Assembly (NCBI GenBank): GCA_948146395.1
Contig: OX411543.1
Coordinates: forward strand, 61,865,676 to 61,929,675
Source: Fragum whitleyi
Lineage: Eukaryota; Mollusca; Bivalvia; Cardiida; Cardiidae
Length of the DNA: 64,000 nt
Direction of reading: 5' to 3'
Position 1 is the first letter of the stretch. Each line of letters starts with the position of its first letter. The notes under the pieces were generated by a model that saw only the letters and a list, made by a program, of their open reading frames with translations, searched no databases and was not told the origin of the DNA. A program made the position numbers and the translations under genes. This document shows, one piece after another, positions 24,290-35,918 of this stretch.

Positions 24290-25260
24290 CTCACCTGAAT
24301 ATTGGCTGCTCAAGGTGAGCTTTTGTGATAGTACAATGTACATCGTCGTCTTTCGCCAGTCGTGCATCGTCCGTCCTACGTCGTACACAATTCCTTTAAA
24401 CATCTTCTCTTCCTAAATCAGTTGGCCAATTTTGGTGAAAATTGGCAGGAATGATGCTTGGTTCAAGGTCTACAGAAATAGTTTAAATTATTGAAATACG
24501 CTATTAACCTTGGTTGCCACGGCAACGACAAAATGGGAAATTCAGAAAGTCTATAATTTTTTCTTATCTGAAACCAGAAGTCAGATAGTTTCCATATTTG
24601 GTACCTAACACAATCAAGTGGACCCCTATCAAGTTTGTTCATATGGTGGCCCTGGGTTCAAATTTCGGCTCCCGCCCGGCGTATCCCATTTAACATACAA
24701 ACAAACACCGAAATCTTGAAACCAGAAGTCAGACAGTTTTCACATTTGACATGTAGCATCATCTAGTGGAGTTTTATCAAATCTGTTCATTTCTTGACCA
24801 AGTGCTAAAATTTGGACTAGGCTTGGGCGTATCATATTATACATAGAAATTAAGAGCTATTTATTTTAACAATCTCCTTCTCTGAAACCAGATGGCAGAC
24901 AGTTTCATATAAGGTACACTGCATTTGTCACATCTGGTGGACCTTTATCAAGTTTGTTTGTGTCATGTAACTGGTATCAAATGTGGGCTACTCCCGGGCG
25001 CAGCCCATTTAACATAGAAACAAAGAAGACCATCGTTAACTTTCCCTCAAATTTGGGCTCTGGTCAAGCGTGAACTAAAAGAAACTAAGTGGGAAATATT
25101 TCAACGACAATCATTCAAGGAAAAATTATAGGAATTAGATATTTTATAGAAATTTTCTCCTCCTGGACATCTGCCTCACACTATCTTATAGTTTTGATGT
25201 CCCAAGAGTCAAGGAGCCTCAAGTGAGCGATCTAGGGCCATCATGGTCCTCTTGTTTTTG
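24290..25260 (+). repeat. Tandem array, same family as 21735-23960, copy 2
   Basis: Starts CTCACCTGAATATTGGCTGC...AAGGTGAGCTTTTGTGATAG, with CGTCGTCTTTCGCCAGTCGT, and ends GTGAGCGATCTAGGGCCATC with GGTCCTCTTGTTTTTG. It has about four units of roughly 170 bases. The paired CACCTGA / AGGTGAGC start and TGAGCGAT...CTTGTTT end look like real element borders. Confidence 0.7.
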
Positions 25261-25369
25261 TTCTTGTTCTTGTTTTTGTTGTCATTGTTGTTGTATTAGA
25301 CTTTAAAATTAACACTTTGTTTATCGTTGGTAGAAGAATAGGTATGTATAAATAAGAAACGTATACACA

Positions 25370-25800
25370 TACAGTTAATCTCATCTTGAAATTGACACTC
25401 ACCTCGATCAAAAGCATTAAAAATCTCGCTCAGCGGTCAAATTATTCATTCCAAACACTCATTCCAATCACTCAAAAAACTCTCCGAAGTTGTTCAAAAA
25501 CGCTTCGAAATCGTTCGAAATGATAAACATTTCAATCAAATCGTTCAAATAATCGCACGATCAAATAATTGCACGATTTAATTGGCTGGTGTTTTTACGT
25601 GTGATTTGTCCGTGAAGTCACAAAACCAGAAAAGAATGTAGATTTTGTTAAAGGGAGGTAAAACATAATCGTTAATTTCGTCCTAAATTAGCGATAATAT
25701 TTTACCTCCCTTGAAAATCATCCAAAATCCGTTAATCACACTCATAGAATTTCATTCTAAAATCATTCAAATTGTCAATTTCTCGTTTATATTATCTGTA
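25370..25800 (+). mobile_element. Family A MITE, copy 6
   Basis: Starts TACAGTTAATCTCATCTTGA and ends TTATATTATCTGTA. The central hairpin is a variant, AATCGTTAATTTCGTCCTAAATTAGCGAT, between GGGAGGTAAAA and TTTTACCTCCC. Confidence 0.85.
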
Positions 25801-26783
25801 TTGACTTCAAATTGTTTCATGGCTGATTGAAAGCAGATTTGAGCATGTAACCATTTTTGTAAACTTACGCAAAAAGTTATCCCATAGGGAATCTGCCATA
25901 TTATGAAGAAATTTTTACATTATTGTTCCATAATCATTTGTTAAAATACTTAAAGAGAGTAATTTGAATTCATGGAGCTTTTTAATCAAAACTTAATCAG
26001 ACTTGTGTATGATTTCGCTCCGTGTATTCATAATATAAAATTTGGTTTTTAGTTTCATACCCACATTAATAAAGAAATAAAAGTCTTTTGATCTCTTTAT
26101 AGAAATAATGTACCAGTTTTTATATGTCAGCTTTGTTACCCGAACTTCGAAACTTCTGTTGAAATAATCTGTAGTTACGATACTTTGGTTACAAAATTAC
26201 GTGTTTGGTGTTTTCGATTTTATGTTTATGTAACCCTCGCTTTTAAATGAAATTCTAAATGCCGGTATTGTATTCTATATGTATACTACTCAACTTTTGC
26301 TAGGGATCAAAATAAAAGCTGGTGAATTTGGGATATTTCTTTCTAACTAAAACAAGCTATTCCTTTTCATTAACAAAATATGATCAACAGGGGCACCGCA
26401 TGCAAACGCTTATAGATGCTGATAATGCAAAATAAAGAAAGAAAAAGGTAAAAGGGCGATATTTTTGTTTTACAAAAATCTACCTTTGTTATCTGAATAG
26501 TTCTCGTGAAAACGAACATGGTTGCTAGGTTTCAAAAATATATCTTCAATAACAACTGGGATATGATCAAGGACAACGTTTACAGCGCTAGTTTAACGCC
26601 AACGTCAGCGTGCGCACTCACGATATTGACGTCGAGGTGATAACAATAGCTTTATTTTTTGTTTCAAATAAGACGAGCTAACAAATCACTCGAAGATGGA
26701 AAACAGTTGTTTAAATTAAATCAATATTTTTTCTAGGGAAATAAAATACATTCTATCAGTTTTGATTTCTAGCAAAGGTTAAG
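25801..26783. other. Gene-free AT-rich stretch
   Basis: No coding frame or repeat family recognised. Confidence 0.35.
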
Positions 26784-28154
26784 TACAGGGTGTGTCAAAA
26801 TGTCTTATACACTTATAAACTTCAAATTGAGGTACTAATTGTGTGGGGTTTCTAATCAAAGCTACAAAATAAGAAAGGAAAGGTCCTAAAGATTTTTGTC
26901 AACAAATCTTTAAACGGAATAGGTTTCAAGCACTTTGAAAATGAAAATTGTTTTCAAAGACATTTCTTCAATATGACGTCATTTGGTGTAATGATGGCGT
27001 GTTTGGACATTTCTCATTATATAAATCAACATTTTGAATTATCAGTTTATCTGGCACAATTTTTGTAAATTGCCCTGATATACGCATTAAATATTCAAAT
27101 ATAATGAAAAACAAGTTAGTGGTTTCCGTATGTAAATTCAATGATTTTGTGCAATGCGCGTCAGTTACAGAAACGTAATATCTGTTAAAAAATGTTGAAA
27201 TGTCTTATTTATCATTATTTATGTTACTGAAAGTAACAACTAGGCAGCATTTTTAGACAAAATTGAATATCATATTAATTGAACACCTCCTAGTGTTATA
27301 TTTAAAATCATACCGAAAAGTATAGATTTAGCATTAGAAATACGTGTTCTGATGATGTGACAGTACAGTTAAGTCAATCGTGAACTTGACTATTTGTATG
27401 ATCACGGAATGATTTCGGATTGATATTGAATCAGTGTGTGGAGCGAATTTTAGTGAAATGTGAGGGAGATGATCCGATACCGCTTATTTTGTTCAAGATG
27501 AACAGAATTAGCGATATTAATTACATCCATTCAATAAAATATGCATACAAGCTCAATGAATAGCTTTCTGTGTCTTCACGAACCAATTAGACGCTTACAA
27601 AATTCAATTAAGCCAGTGAAATCGCGGAATTTCCTTACAACTTTCATTAGAATGAAGTTGTTGAACTTATAATTTTCAGTAATTTTGGAGCGTTTATAAA
27701 TGGTTTGAGTGAGTAATTGGAATAAATGAATGGAGAGCTGAGTAAGCGATTTAGAATGGTTTTGATCGAGGTAAGTTTCAATTTCACGATATTGCTTGCT
27801 GTATTTGTTGCAATGCCGCTATGCAAGCTTTAAATAATAAACGATTCAAAGGTCTCGTGTAAAATACTTTGCATACAAAGTTCGGAAATGATTTGTCACT
27901 TTTTTCTTTCAACTATTTTCCTAAAAGTCTTAGTTAAACTTTAAAAAATGTCAGAATTATTTACATGTGACGTCGACCTTACATGTTCATTTTTGACGTC
28001 GCGTGAAATTTGCGATCTGAACAAAGTCATGCTTTACTGTGAAAAGGAAAACAGTTTTACATTTATCTATCATTGGTCTTTCCAATGAAACCCTTTGAAC
28101 AAGTATGCCTGATGTACGTTTTAAAGTGTAACGAATATCTTTGGACACCCTGTA
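26784..28154. mobile_element. Mariner-like non-autonomous element with a nested MITE
   Basis: TACAGGGTGTGTCAAAATGT at 26784 is mirrored by a right end whose complement is TACAGGGTGTCCAAAGATAT. TACAGGGTGTC ends with TA flanks are typical of mariner-group transposons. No transposase frame survives. Family A copy 7 sits inside at 27364-27803; without it the element is about 0.93 kb. Confidence 0.55.
27364..27803 (-). mobile_element. Family A MITE, copy 7
   Basis: Starts TACAGTTAAGTCAATCGTGA and ends CACGATATTGCTTGCTGTA. Central hairpin CCGCTTATTTTGTTC / GAACAGAATTAGCGAT. Confidence 0.85.
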
Positions 28155-28366
28155 AAATACATTTAAAATCAAATCCGACCATCCGATTTAGTACGCTATA
28201 TCTGAAAGCTTTTAACTGGACATTTAGATAAACAAATCGGTGAGGCCATTTTGAAAATCATACTTTTGTAGCGTGTAACACGTTCTTTAGTTTAAGATGT
28301 AACATATATCCAGGGGTCGACACTAATATAACTCCTTTGATTTAGAAACAAGGGATTTGTTTTACA

Positions 28367-28612
28367 AAACTTCTTACGAAATAAATAATAATGATTAAAA
28401 ATAATCGAATCAAAATCACAAATCGTACCTGGTGTTTTCATTCATTGTTAGATTATGCCTTGCAACTTCTCATTGGAGTCGTCTTTATGAGACGATTCCA
28501 ATGAGATAATGCATGGCAGAATTCAAAAATAGATACTTCTGTAGAAGCAAATTAAATTTTTTACTGTCGAAACAAAATGATCGTAAGATGCTTAGTAAAA
28601 CAGGCCACTGTT
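28367..28612. mobile_element. Family B MITE, copy 2
   Basis: Interior almost identical to copy 1: CAAATCGTACCTGGTGTTTT, TCATTGGAGTCGTCTTTATG / GACGATTCCAATGAG, ACTTCTGTAGAAGCAAATTA, GATGCTTAGTAAAACAGGCC. The left end is weaker. Confidence 0.7.
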
Positions 28613-28987
28613 CATTTTAGCGTGGACTAGTAGTAGCTGCAATTAGTAACAACGTGAATTGACATTTGAGCCTGTGCGTGACATATCTAACAATTTGACA
28701 TGTACCCTGAGGTGCAACCATTGAGAGGCCCAAACAGCCACAAACGGTAAATATAAAATTCCTGGTGCTGTACAAATACTTTGAGGCTTTATCTAGCTAC
28801 TGCGATATTTCTAGCTGAACGGTTTTTAAGTTTGAAAATCTGTTGCTTCTTTTGTCTTTTTAAACTGTGATTACCACATAGGACACAGTGTGCGGAAAGA
28901 AGGAATTGCTTGTCACAAACAGTTTATATTTCCCCCACAATATCTTTTTTTTAAATCTATTCTTTAAATTTGATCATGGATAGATTT
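28613..28987. other. Unannotated stretch, no gene seen
   Basis: No frame, splice pattern or repeat recognised. Confidence 0.35.
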
Positions 28988-30096
28988 ACACTCAGGGGCC
29001 AAAATTGAGTTCCCAAAATTGAATATACTACGTCGCTATAAAATTACCCTTTGTTTCAGTACAGATTCATAGCTTTCAAAAGCGTAGATGAAATAAGAAT
29101 TTACTATAGAATAAAACACACTAGTATCAACAACATAAATCTTGCAAGTGTTGCCATGACAAAAACTATAAACAAAATAATGACTAGTTCTATAACACTA
29201 CCCCTTCATTTTGGAATTTTACCCCAGGTGTAAAAAATATTTTGTCACATTATCGAAAATTCGAGAATGAATTAATTAATTCATTAAAATTTCTTGACAA
29301 AAGATAAAAAGCGTATTTTTGTGTTAATTTGATAACCAACTTGAAATATAATGATGAAAATCGAAAATGAGTTGTGCAAGTAAATCAAATATTTTTCTTA
29401 ATCACCTCTATTTCATTTAGAGTGGTAGATTCGAAAGTTTTCCTCCTTTGTTGAAAACTGAAGCGCTTAGAAATTGGTACTGAAGGCCGTACTTCATGAT
29501 ATACCATTGTCTATATTTTTACGCATTTGTAAGTAAGGAAATAAGGGATTTCATTTTTAAAAAATCCTTTTAAACAAAGAGAGTACGGCATCATAGCAGT
29601 AACATTAATTACTTTATTTAAGTCATACCCTGTATTTTTTCATAAAATTTTACAATATTCGACGGAACTAAAAAGTCATGAAATATTGCCGAAAAAGGCT
29701 TTCTTTAAGCAAAAAAAAAAAAAAAAAAAAAAAAGAGATATATTACAATTTTGAACATTAGAATTAAGTACACATGTCACAATTAACGAAAAGAAAAATA
29801 AAAAAGAATTACATAAATAATAAATATGCAAAACTTTGTTACGGGTTAACATTTTTGACATATGTGAATTATTTCAAGGTCTTTTTTCAACAAAGAAAAT
29901 CAGAATTTTCATTTGATTAAAACAATAAAGTTTTAGTGTCAAAACAAAGCTAAAGGACCAAACTCTTTTTATTTAGGGTGTATGGTAGTTTACTATGTGA
30001 AAAATGTGCCAGTTCTAACCTTTCTTATCCATTACAAGTCTCTGACGTCAACAATTTTATGCGACGTTGGGAACTCAATTTTGGCCATTGAGTGAA
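28988..30096. mobile_element. 1.1-kb element with GGCCAAAATTGAGTTCCCAA ends
   Basis: CACTCAGGGGCCAAAATTGA at 28988 is matched by a right end whose complement is TTCACTCAATGGCCAAAATT. ACGTCGC lies inside both ends. The interior is AT-rich with an A-run at 29710-29733 and no recognisable protein. Confidence 0.55.
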
Positions 30097-30141
30097 CATG
30101 TAATATTCATGGAAGAATTACAAAGGGAGGACCTGCAAGGG

Positions 30142-30581
30142 TACAGTTAGTAATATCGTGAAATTGACATTCACCTCAATCAAACCATTCTTAATTGCTC
30201 ACTCACCGCTCTATTCATTCATTCAAATCACCCACTCAAACCATTCAACAACGATCAAACCCATTGAAAAATATAGAATCATCAACGTCATTCAAAATAA
30301 ATTTTGATAAAGAAAAATCGCGATTTCACTTACACAATTCAAATTGTTAGCGTCTCATAGGTTCTTGAAAAAATAGGAAGTTGTGTATAAAACTTGTATG
30401 CATTTTTTATTACAGGGAGGTAATTAATATCACTAATTTTGTTCATCCTGAACAAAATTTGCGATATGGAATTACCTCCCATTAAATTCACTCAAAACTC
30501 GCTCCACACACTCATTCAATTTCATTCTTAAATCATTCCAAAATCATTCACCTTGTTAATTTCACGATGTTGTTAACTGTA
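30142..30581 (+). mobile_element. Family A MITE, copy 8
   Basis: Complete: TACAGTTAGTAATATCGTGA to GATGTTGTTAACTGTA, central hairpin ATCACTAATTTTGTTC / GAACAAAATTTGCGAT. Confidence 0.9.
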
Positions 30582-30657
30582 AGAGTCAATAATTGGTCCT
30601 GCCTGTACTTGGCAAAAAGTAGTTAGTGTCGACCCCCGTGAAATGACGACCGTAAGA

Positions 30658-31266
30658 TACAGTTAGTAACATCATGAAATTGACCGTGAGATACCGTTAG
30701 TAACATCATGAAATTGACATTCATCGCATCCAAAACCATTCTGAACCGCTCACTCAGCACGCCATTCATTCATTCCGAACACTCATTCAAACCATTCAGA
30801 AACGCCCCAAATGGTCTACAAAAGATGAGGTGAACAACTACACTCAAAATGAATATAGCTTTCACTGACAAAGGTGAAATTGTAAGCGTCTGATTGGTCC
30901 CCGTAGGAAATGGACGCTATTTTTAGAACTTGCATGCATATTTTATTAAAGGGAGATAAATGATATCGCCAATTTTGTTCATCCTGAACAAAATTTGACA
31001 TATTGGATCACTAACATAATCGAAATTATAAGCGTCTGATAGGTTCTTGAATAAATAGAAAGATATTATAGACATGATATGCATCTTTTATTTAAAGGGA
31101 GGTAATAAATATCCCTTCATTTGTTCATACTGAACAAAATTACCGATATCGGAATACCCCCCCCCCATTAATTGCACTCAAAACTCACTTATCACACTTA
31201 TTCAATTTCGTTAAAAATAATTCCAAAATCATTCACCTTGTCAATTTAACGATGTTGTTAACTGTA
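30658..31266 (+). mobile_element. Family A MITE, copy 9, internally rearranged
   Basis: The left terminal repeat is present twice in tandem (30658 and 30692, 34 bases apart). After a first hairpin at about 30962 the sequence jumps back to an earlier part of the element and passes through a second hairpin at about 31110 before a normal right end GATGTTGTTAACTGTA. The element is therefore about 180 bases longer than the rest of the family. Confidence 0.8.
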
Positions 31267-31603
31267 CCTCTAATGTTTATGTAATAGCATGTATGTTAAT
31301 GAATGTTTTACATGTAATGTTGATGAATAAAGTGTTAAAAAAAATCAATGTATTATATTTCCGAAATCCGACGTCTACGGCCTTTATTCGCGCCTGCAAC
31401 CATAGAATATAGTCATCCTAGTCTGTTGTGGGATTTGATCGGATTTTCAACAGTTTTATTTTGTTTATTGCAATGCTAAATTTGGATCTCAAGTCATGAA
31501 TCTATTCATCGGATATTCTGCAAAGCTAATCTGTTTGTAGCTAGCAGGTTTTTTTTTTTTAATTTTCGCAAAAAAAAGTCGAAGTTGTTTGCCTAAGGTA
31601 GTT

Positions 31604-31746
31604 GAACCGTAATAGTTCAGCAACAATTCGGAACTTATGATCTTTCACAATATTGACCGAGGTTTCCTATTGAAAATCATTAGGAAACCTCGGTTAACAC
31701 TGTTAAAGTTCATTATTTCCGAAACGTTGCGGAACTATTACGGGTC
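31604..31746. repeat. Long hairpin, about 140 bases
   Basis: GAACCGTAATAGTTCAGCAA opposite TTGCGGAACTATTACGGGTC, and ACCGAGGTTTCCTATTGA opposite ATCATTAGGAAACCTCGGT, with about 10 unpaired bases at the tip. It could be a small foldback MITE. Confidence 0.8.
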
Positions 31747-31960
31747 AAGTACGTTAAGTAGCACCAAATAGCCGGATTAAATATTGAGTTGGGAGCTAAA
31801 CGTTGTAGACATTTGGCAGACAATTTATTTCTTTTCCAAAATGTTTTTAGCGGGTCAAGTACGTTAAGTAGCACCAAATAGCCGGATTAAATATTGAGTT
31901 GGGAGCTAAACGTTGTAGACATTTGGCAGACAATTTATTTCTTTTCCAAAATGTTTTTAG
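31741..31960. repeat. Exact 110-base tandem duplication
   Basis: Bases 31741-31850 and 31851-31960 are identical at every position by eye. Each opens CGGGTCAAGTACGTTAAGTA and closes TTCCAAAATGTTTTTAG. It begins inside the right arm of the hairpin. Confidence 0.93.
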
Positions 31961-32015
31961 AAACTTTCTGCACCAAAAAGTGACACTTTGCGGGATTGGA
32001 TTAATAACGCGCGTG

Positions 32016-32302
32016 TTATGTTATCACATCAAAAGAAGTATACGGGGGAGGTAACTGTCTACGATCATTTGAATATTCATTCCGGGAGTGGTTTCCCCTG
32101 TTAAGGAACGAGGTTTGATTAGGTTCTCGCGTTAAAAAATGCGAGCTTGTAGCCGAAGCACCAGTCTGTCCTGCGTATGGGTTATTGACCGAACTTGCTG
32201 GACTGTAAGGTGGTGGTTTAGGATATGGATACTGTTCGCCATAATCTCTCAAAACAAATATATCTGCTTGATCCTGCACATGTCGTTGATTTTGAGCGTG
32301 TG
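32016..32302 (-). CDS. Shisa/STMC6-like protein, last exon (PPxY cytoplasmic tail)
   Basis: This exon encodes the C-terminal 95 or so residues of a single-pass membrane protein and ends at TAA (32018-32016). The acceptor reads ACTTACTAATTTTTCAG on the minus strand, with a branch-like CTAAT. It enters with two bases of a split codon, which fits the single base left by the transmembrane exon at 34011-34150. The tail is rich in Pro, Tyr, Asn and Ser and has two PPxY motifs, KPPPYSP and LPPPYTSF. PPxY motifs bind WW domains, typically of NEDD4-family ubiquitin ligases, and such tails are usual in the Shisa/WBP1/STMC6 group of membrane adaptors. Partner and function here are inferred from that architecture. 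Confidence 0.78.
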
Positions 32303-32353
32303 CTGAAAAATTAGTAAGTGTCAAATACTGGTGATATTTTCACATTCAATGGT

Positions 32354-32792
32354 TACAGTTACAGCCAAGAACATCTTGAAATTTACCGTTATTGCGATCA
32401 AAACTATTCTAAGTTACTCACTCAGCGCTCCATTTAATCATACCAAACACTCACCCATTCAAAAACGCTCAAAATCAATAAACATCATAATATCAACAAC
32501 TACATTAAAAATAAGAATCACTTGAAAAAAAATGCGATTTCACTGACTTAATCGAATTTCGCATGTATTTGATTGGTAAATGAAGCCATAGAGAACTCAT
32601 CATAGAGCCTGTATGATATTTTATAAAAAGGATGTAAAATATCACTTATTTTGTTCATCTTGAACAAAATGTGCGATATTGAATTAATTCCCTTTTATTT
32701 CATTCAAAACTCTCTTATCGCATTCATTTCATTTCATTCAGAAACCATTCCATTTTCGATAAGTACGTCAATTTTACGATGTTATTTACTTT
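32354..32792 (+). mobile_element. Family A MITE, copy 10
   Basis: TACAGTTACAGCCAAGAACA at the left (with a short duplication of TTACAG), GATGTTATTTACTTTA at the right, hairpin ATCACTTATTTTGTTC / GAACAAAATGTGCGAT. Confidence 0.78.
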
Positions 32793-32916
32793 AGTTGCTT
32801 CGAAAAAAGACAGGAAAGGTTTCCAAAATACATCAACGAGTATCAGAAAGAGAGTACTTGATCAACGTTAAGTTTATCAAATAAAACTCTTGGACAAATA
32901 TCGTCGGTTACCCGGT

Positions 32917-33050
32917 TACAGTTACCAACATCGTGAAATTGACAAGGTGAAAGATTTTGGAATGGTTTTCGAATGAAAAAGCGTGATGAGATGAGTGAGT
33001 TTTGAATGAATTTATCGGTCGGTTATCCATGATCGCTAGCGATATTTTAC
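32917..33050 (-). mobile_element. Family A MITE, copy 11 (truncated)
   Basis: TACAGTTACCAACATCGTGA, then GGTGAAAGATTTTGGAATGG and GAGTGAGTTTTGAATGAATT; lost from the central hairpin on. Confidence 0.7.
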
Positions 33051-33126
33051 CCCACTGTAACAAAATTTACGTACTTTTGTATTTGAGTTCCTTCACGGAG
33101 CAATTACACACTTTAAAATCCACACC

Positions 33127-33245
33127 AGGGCTTGTTTTAAAAAATTTCTTACGAAAAAGTTAATCGTAAGTCAAACTCACAAATCGTACCTGATGTTTTC
33201 AATCATTTTGAAATTCTGTCTTTCAATATCTCATCGTCTTCCATT
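33127..33245. mobile_element. Family B MITE, copy 3 (fragment)
   Basis: Left half only: CAGGGCTTGTTTTAAAAAAT, CTTACGAAAAAGTTAATCGT, CAAATCGTACCTGATGTTTT. Confidence 0.65.
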
Positions 33246-33337
33246 ATTGCTGTATGTGGCTAAACGTATATTTGCATAATGTAATAATGTACTTATTGTA
33301 CAAAACTGTTGTGTTGAGCACTAGATATCGGAGTGAA

Positions 33338-33672
33338 ACGGTAGACAACGTTGTGAAATTACTCTCATTCCGATCAAAAGCATTCAACACCATTCACTCA
33401 GCGCTCCATTCATTCATCCCAAACACTCAAACAAATCGATCAAAACCGCTCAAAATCGTTATTTCGAAATCGTTTAAGACGATCAACATTTAATTGAAAT
33501 CGATCAAGTTATTCTATGATTTAATTGGCTGTGGTTGATTTTTAAGTATCTAATTGGTCCACAAAGACACACAAACAGAAAAGTGCGTATATTTTAAAAT
33601 GGAGGTAACAATTACCGCCTTTTTTGTTCATCTTGAAGAAAATTAGCGAAATTGGATTACCTCCCTTTTGGA
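33338..33672 (+). mobile_element. Family A MITE, copy 12 (3' truncated)
   Basis: A diverged left end (TAGACAACGTTGTGAAATTA), then CCATTCACTCAGCGCTCCAT and a central hairpin between GGAGGTAACA and GGATTACCTCCC. It stops after the hairpin. Confidence 0.75.
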
Positions 33673-34010
33673 TTACATTTATGTCTCCCTTTTTGTTCCA
33701 AAGATAATTAATTCCCACCAATCTGGTAGATCAACATGAAAATATTTTGAATATTTCCTATTTTACATTCTGTATTCTAAAATTAGGGCTCTCAACAAAG
33801 GACTTTTTTATTCAAAGATACAGTTAATAACATCGTGAAATTTACCAATGAATGAACAAAAATGGAGAGATACCTTGAGATATATTTTGGGTTCTTATAT
33901 TCGATAAAAAATAAAAGAGTACGTATTTATAAAACTTAGTTCTACCTCATAGTTTCTAATCATTTAAAGAGACGTTTTAATGTCTGTCAGTAAACCAAGC
34001 AAACGTGTAC

Positions 34011-34150
34011 CTGTTCGTTGTTGCATCGTTCTATGAGAAACTTGGACAGATTTCTTATTTTTCTTCTTCAAGACCCAGCACAAGAATAAACACAGTACTA
34101 AGATAGCTACCATACCGGAGAGAGTTATTGCTACAATACGCCATGTCTTC
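34011..34150 (-). CDS. Shisa/STMC6-like protein, transmembrane exon
   Basis: A 140-nt exon with acceptor CTTTTCAG and donor GTACAC on the minus strand. It enters with one base completing a codon and leaves one base for the tail exon; both junctions match the neighbouring exons. The product reads KTWRIVAITLSG, then a hydrophobic helix of about 20 residues (MVAILVLCLFLCWVL), then a basic stop-transfer KKKNKKS. Two Cys lie in or just after the helix, possible palmitoylation sites. Cysteine-rich ectodomain outside and PPxY tail inside gives type I topology. The three exons support one another; none would be convincing alone. Confidence 0.82.
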
Positions 34151-34194
34151 CTGAAAAGTTATTTGTTTGTATGAAGAGAATTAAATATCTTGGC

Positions 34195-34610
34195 ATTTTG
34201 GTTATATCGCAGGAACTGAACACATTACATAGAGGTTGATTGTTTGTTTCCGTGTAAGATCGATGCACATTTTAATGCGTGTACAACAAAGGCCAATTTT
34301 CTCGAATGCAGAGCCATAATATAACTTTTGTTGTTCACTCAATGAAATATTAATTGATCTTTTTAGGGGATAAAAATGAAAGTTAAAATGAAACAAATTA
34401 TAAAAGATTTTGAGGATATTTTCTTAATGCGCGTCATTTTGCATGCGACGTCAAGAAGTCATTTGCTTTTGCCCCACTAGGGAACATCAAAAAGGTTGAA
34501 ATGAATGAAAGCGGGATATTATGATTTGGTAATTTCACTGGTCTGGCGATGAATTTATCAAGTGAAAATCTATCATTATTTCTCTATAAACCACTGAAAA
34601 CAGACCGCAG
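34195..34610. repeat. Family D repeat, copy 1
   Basis: TGTTTCCGTGTAAGATCGAT...GTACAACAAAGG opposite CTTTTGTTGTTCACTCAATG...TTAATTGATC forms an inverted pair. A downstream TTTGGTAATTTCACTGG block is also shared with the copy at 51290. Confidence 0.6.
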
Positions 34611-34724
34611 CTACATAAATATCCATACAATGGTCCGAAAGAATATTTGCTGCAGTTGGGAATCGAATTTGTATGAAGGAATGTTTATCTTATGGCGTTC
34701 TCTTTAAAAGATATCTGACTGAAC

Positions 34725-35215
34725 CGAGGAACAAACCCCATTCGGAACATCACTCGGCTATTTCCGTGAACTACAACATACCTAGGATGTATGTAAGGCG
34801 GATGGGTATGTAACGAATTGTACATTTTTTTAGGCGGAAACTGTGTAAGAAAAACTAGCGAACCAGCGCTATCTTTAAATTGCTATTTTTACAGTAAATA
34901 ACGACTGAAAAATCATAATTTTTGAGAATGACGAATCATTCTAAAAAATTAAGATGTTTCAGCCGTTATTTAAGAATCTGAAGTTATTTATATAAGGATG
35001 CGGTGGTTTCACGTCAGTGACTTCAAACGAGTAGCGTTGTTAACGTCGAATGTTTTCACTCATAGTTTCGAGGGCTAACGCCATTTTAACTGACGTTATC
35101 GAGTTTTCCAAGATTTTCCCGTATTTTTTTAAAAATAATCCGTCTATGAACATCCGAGATTGATCGCGAGATTGGCTGAGTGGCGTTCCGAATGGAACGA
35201 ACCCGTAACATACTT
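34725..35215. mobile_element. Foldback element, about 490 bases
   Basis: GGAACAAACCCCATTCGGAA with CATCACTCGGCTA at the left corresponds to the complement of GGCTGAGTGGCGTTCCGAAT and GGAACGAACCC at the right. Nested inside is another inverted pair, AAATAACGACTGAAAAATCA against TTTCAGCCGTTATTT. Non-coding. Confidence 0.6.
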
Positions 35216-35441
35216 AAAGCCTTTGAGATTCGGTGGTCCTGTCGACAGAGTATAAGTATGGTAACACTCTCTTTATTATTTTATGCATGAACGTTTAATT
35301 ATTTTCTACATTAATGCCATTATTCTTAGGTTTCTTATTCGAAATTCTGAAAATGGGCCATGATTTATGATATAAATATCCAACATGTCCGTGTATTTAT
35401 TGATCAACTTTCGTAAGGAGGTCAGGTTTGGGTTCTATGAA

Positions 35442-35756
35442 CTAAGGTATATTGTATAGCCTGGTTTTCCAATCTCTCATAGCAAGAAAATGGTCAGACA
35501 AGGAACTCATCAAATATACTATTGGCTTAAAGTCAAACGTATTTTTAGCCATAATTTTGTGAATTTCAGACAACATCGTAAACTTTAGCTGCTGGAGTAG
35601 GCATTCGGGTTTCTCATGTGTAGGACACATACAAATTGTATCTTCGGTGATCTCAAAGTACCGAGTCGCCGTTAAAACGAGGAAATACATTATTAAGTAT
35701 TGACCGGGAGTTGGAAGTAGCCATGGACTGCAAGTTGTATTTCGCGCATGATTCAA
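35442..35756 (-). CDS. Unassigned 104-residue ORF in an intron
   Basis: I do not recognise it. The frame begins at ATG, has a hydrophobic segment at residues 18-32 (PGQYLIMYFLVLTAT) and a CMCPTHEKPEC motif, and ends at TAG. It lies on the same strand as the Shisa-like gene, inside the intron between its cysteine-rich and transmembrane exons. It could be an alternative exon, a short secreted protein or a chance frame. No promoter or splice support is visible. Confidence 0.2.
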   Translation of the reverse strand: MNHARNTTCSPWLLPTPGQYLIMYFLVLTATRYFEITEDTICMCPTHEKPECLLQQLKFTMLSEIHKIMAKNTFDFKPIVYLMSSLSDHFLAMRDWKTRLYNIP

Positions 35757-35918
35757 AGAGTATTAACTAATATGAATAAATCTTGGTTATTCTATTAATA
35801 GTATCGTGTTAGTTTAAGGGATTTTGTACTTTTTGGCCAACAAGATTACTTGCTGCAACTCTCGCAATTAGAGACCGACATTCAAAAACGCTCCCTGGGT
35901 GCATTGTGTAAGAAAGGT

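Larger units (their letters stand above)
32303..34010 (-). other. Intron of the Shisa-like gene
   Basis: GT...AG borders in correct phase. It contains family A copies 10, 11 and 12, a family B fragment, and an isolated family A end at 33821-33850. Confidence 0.7.
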
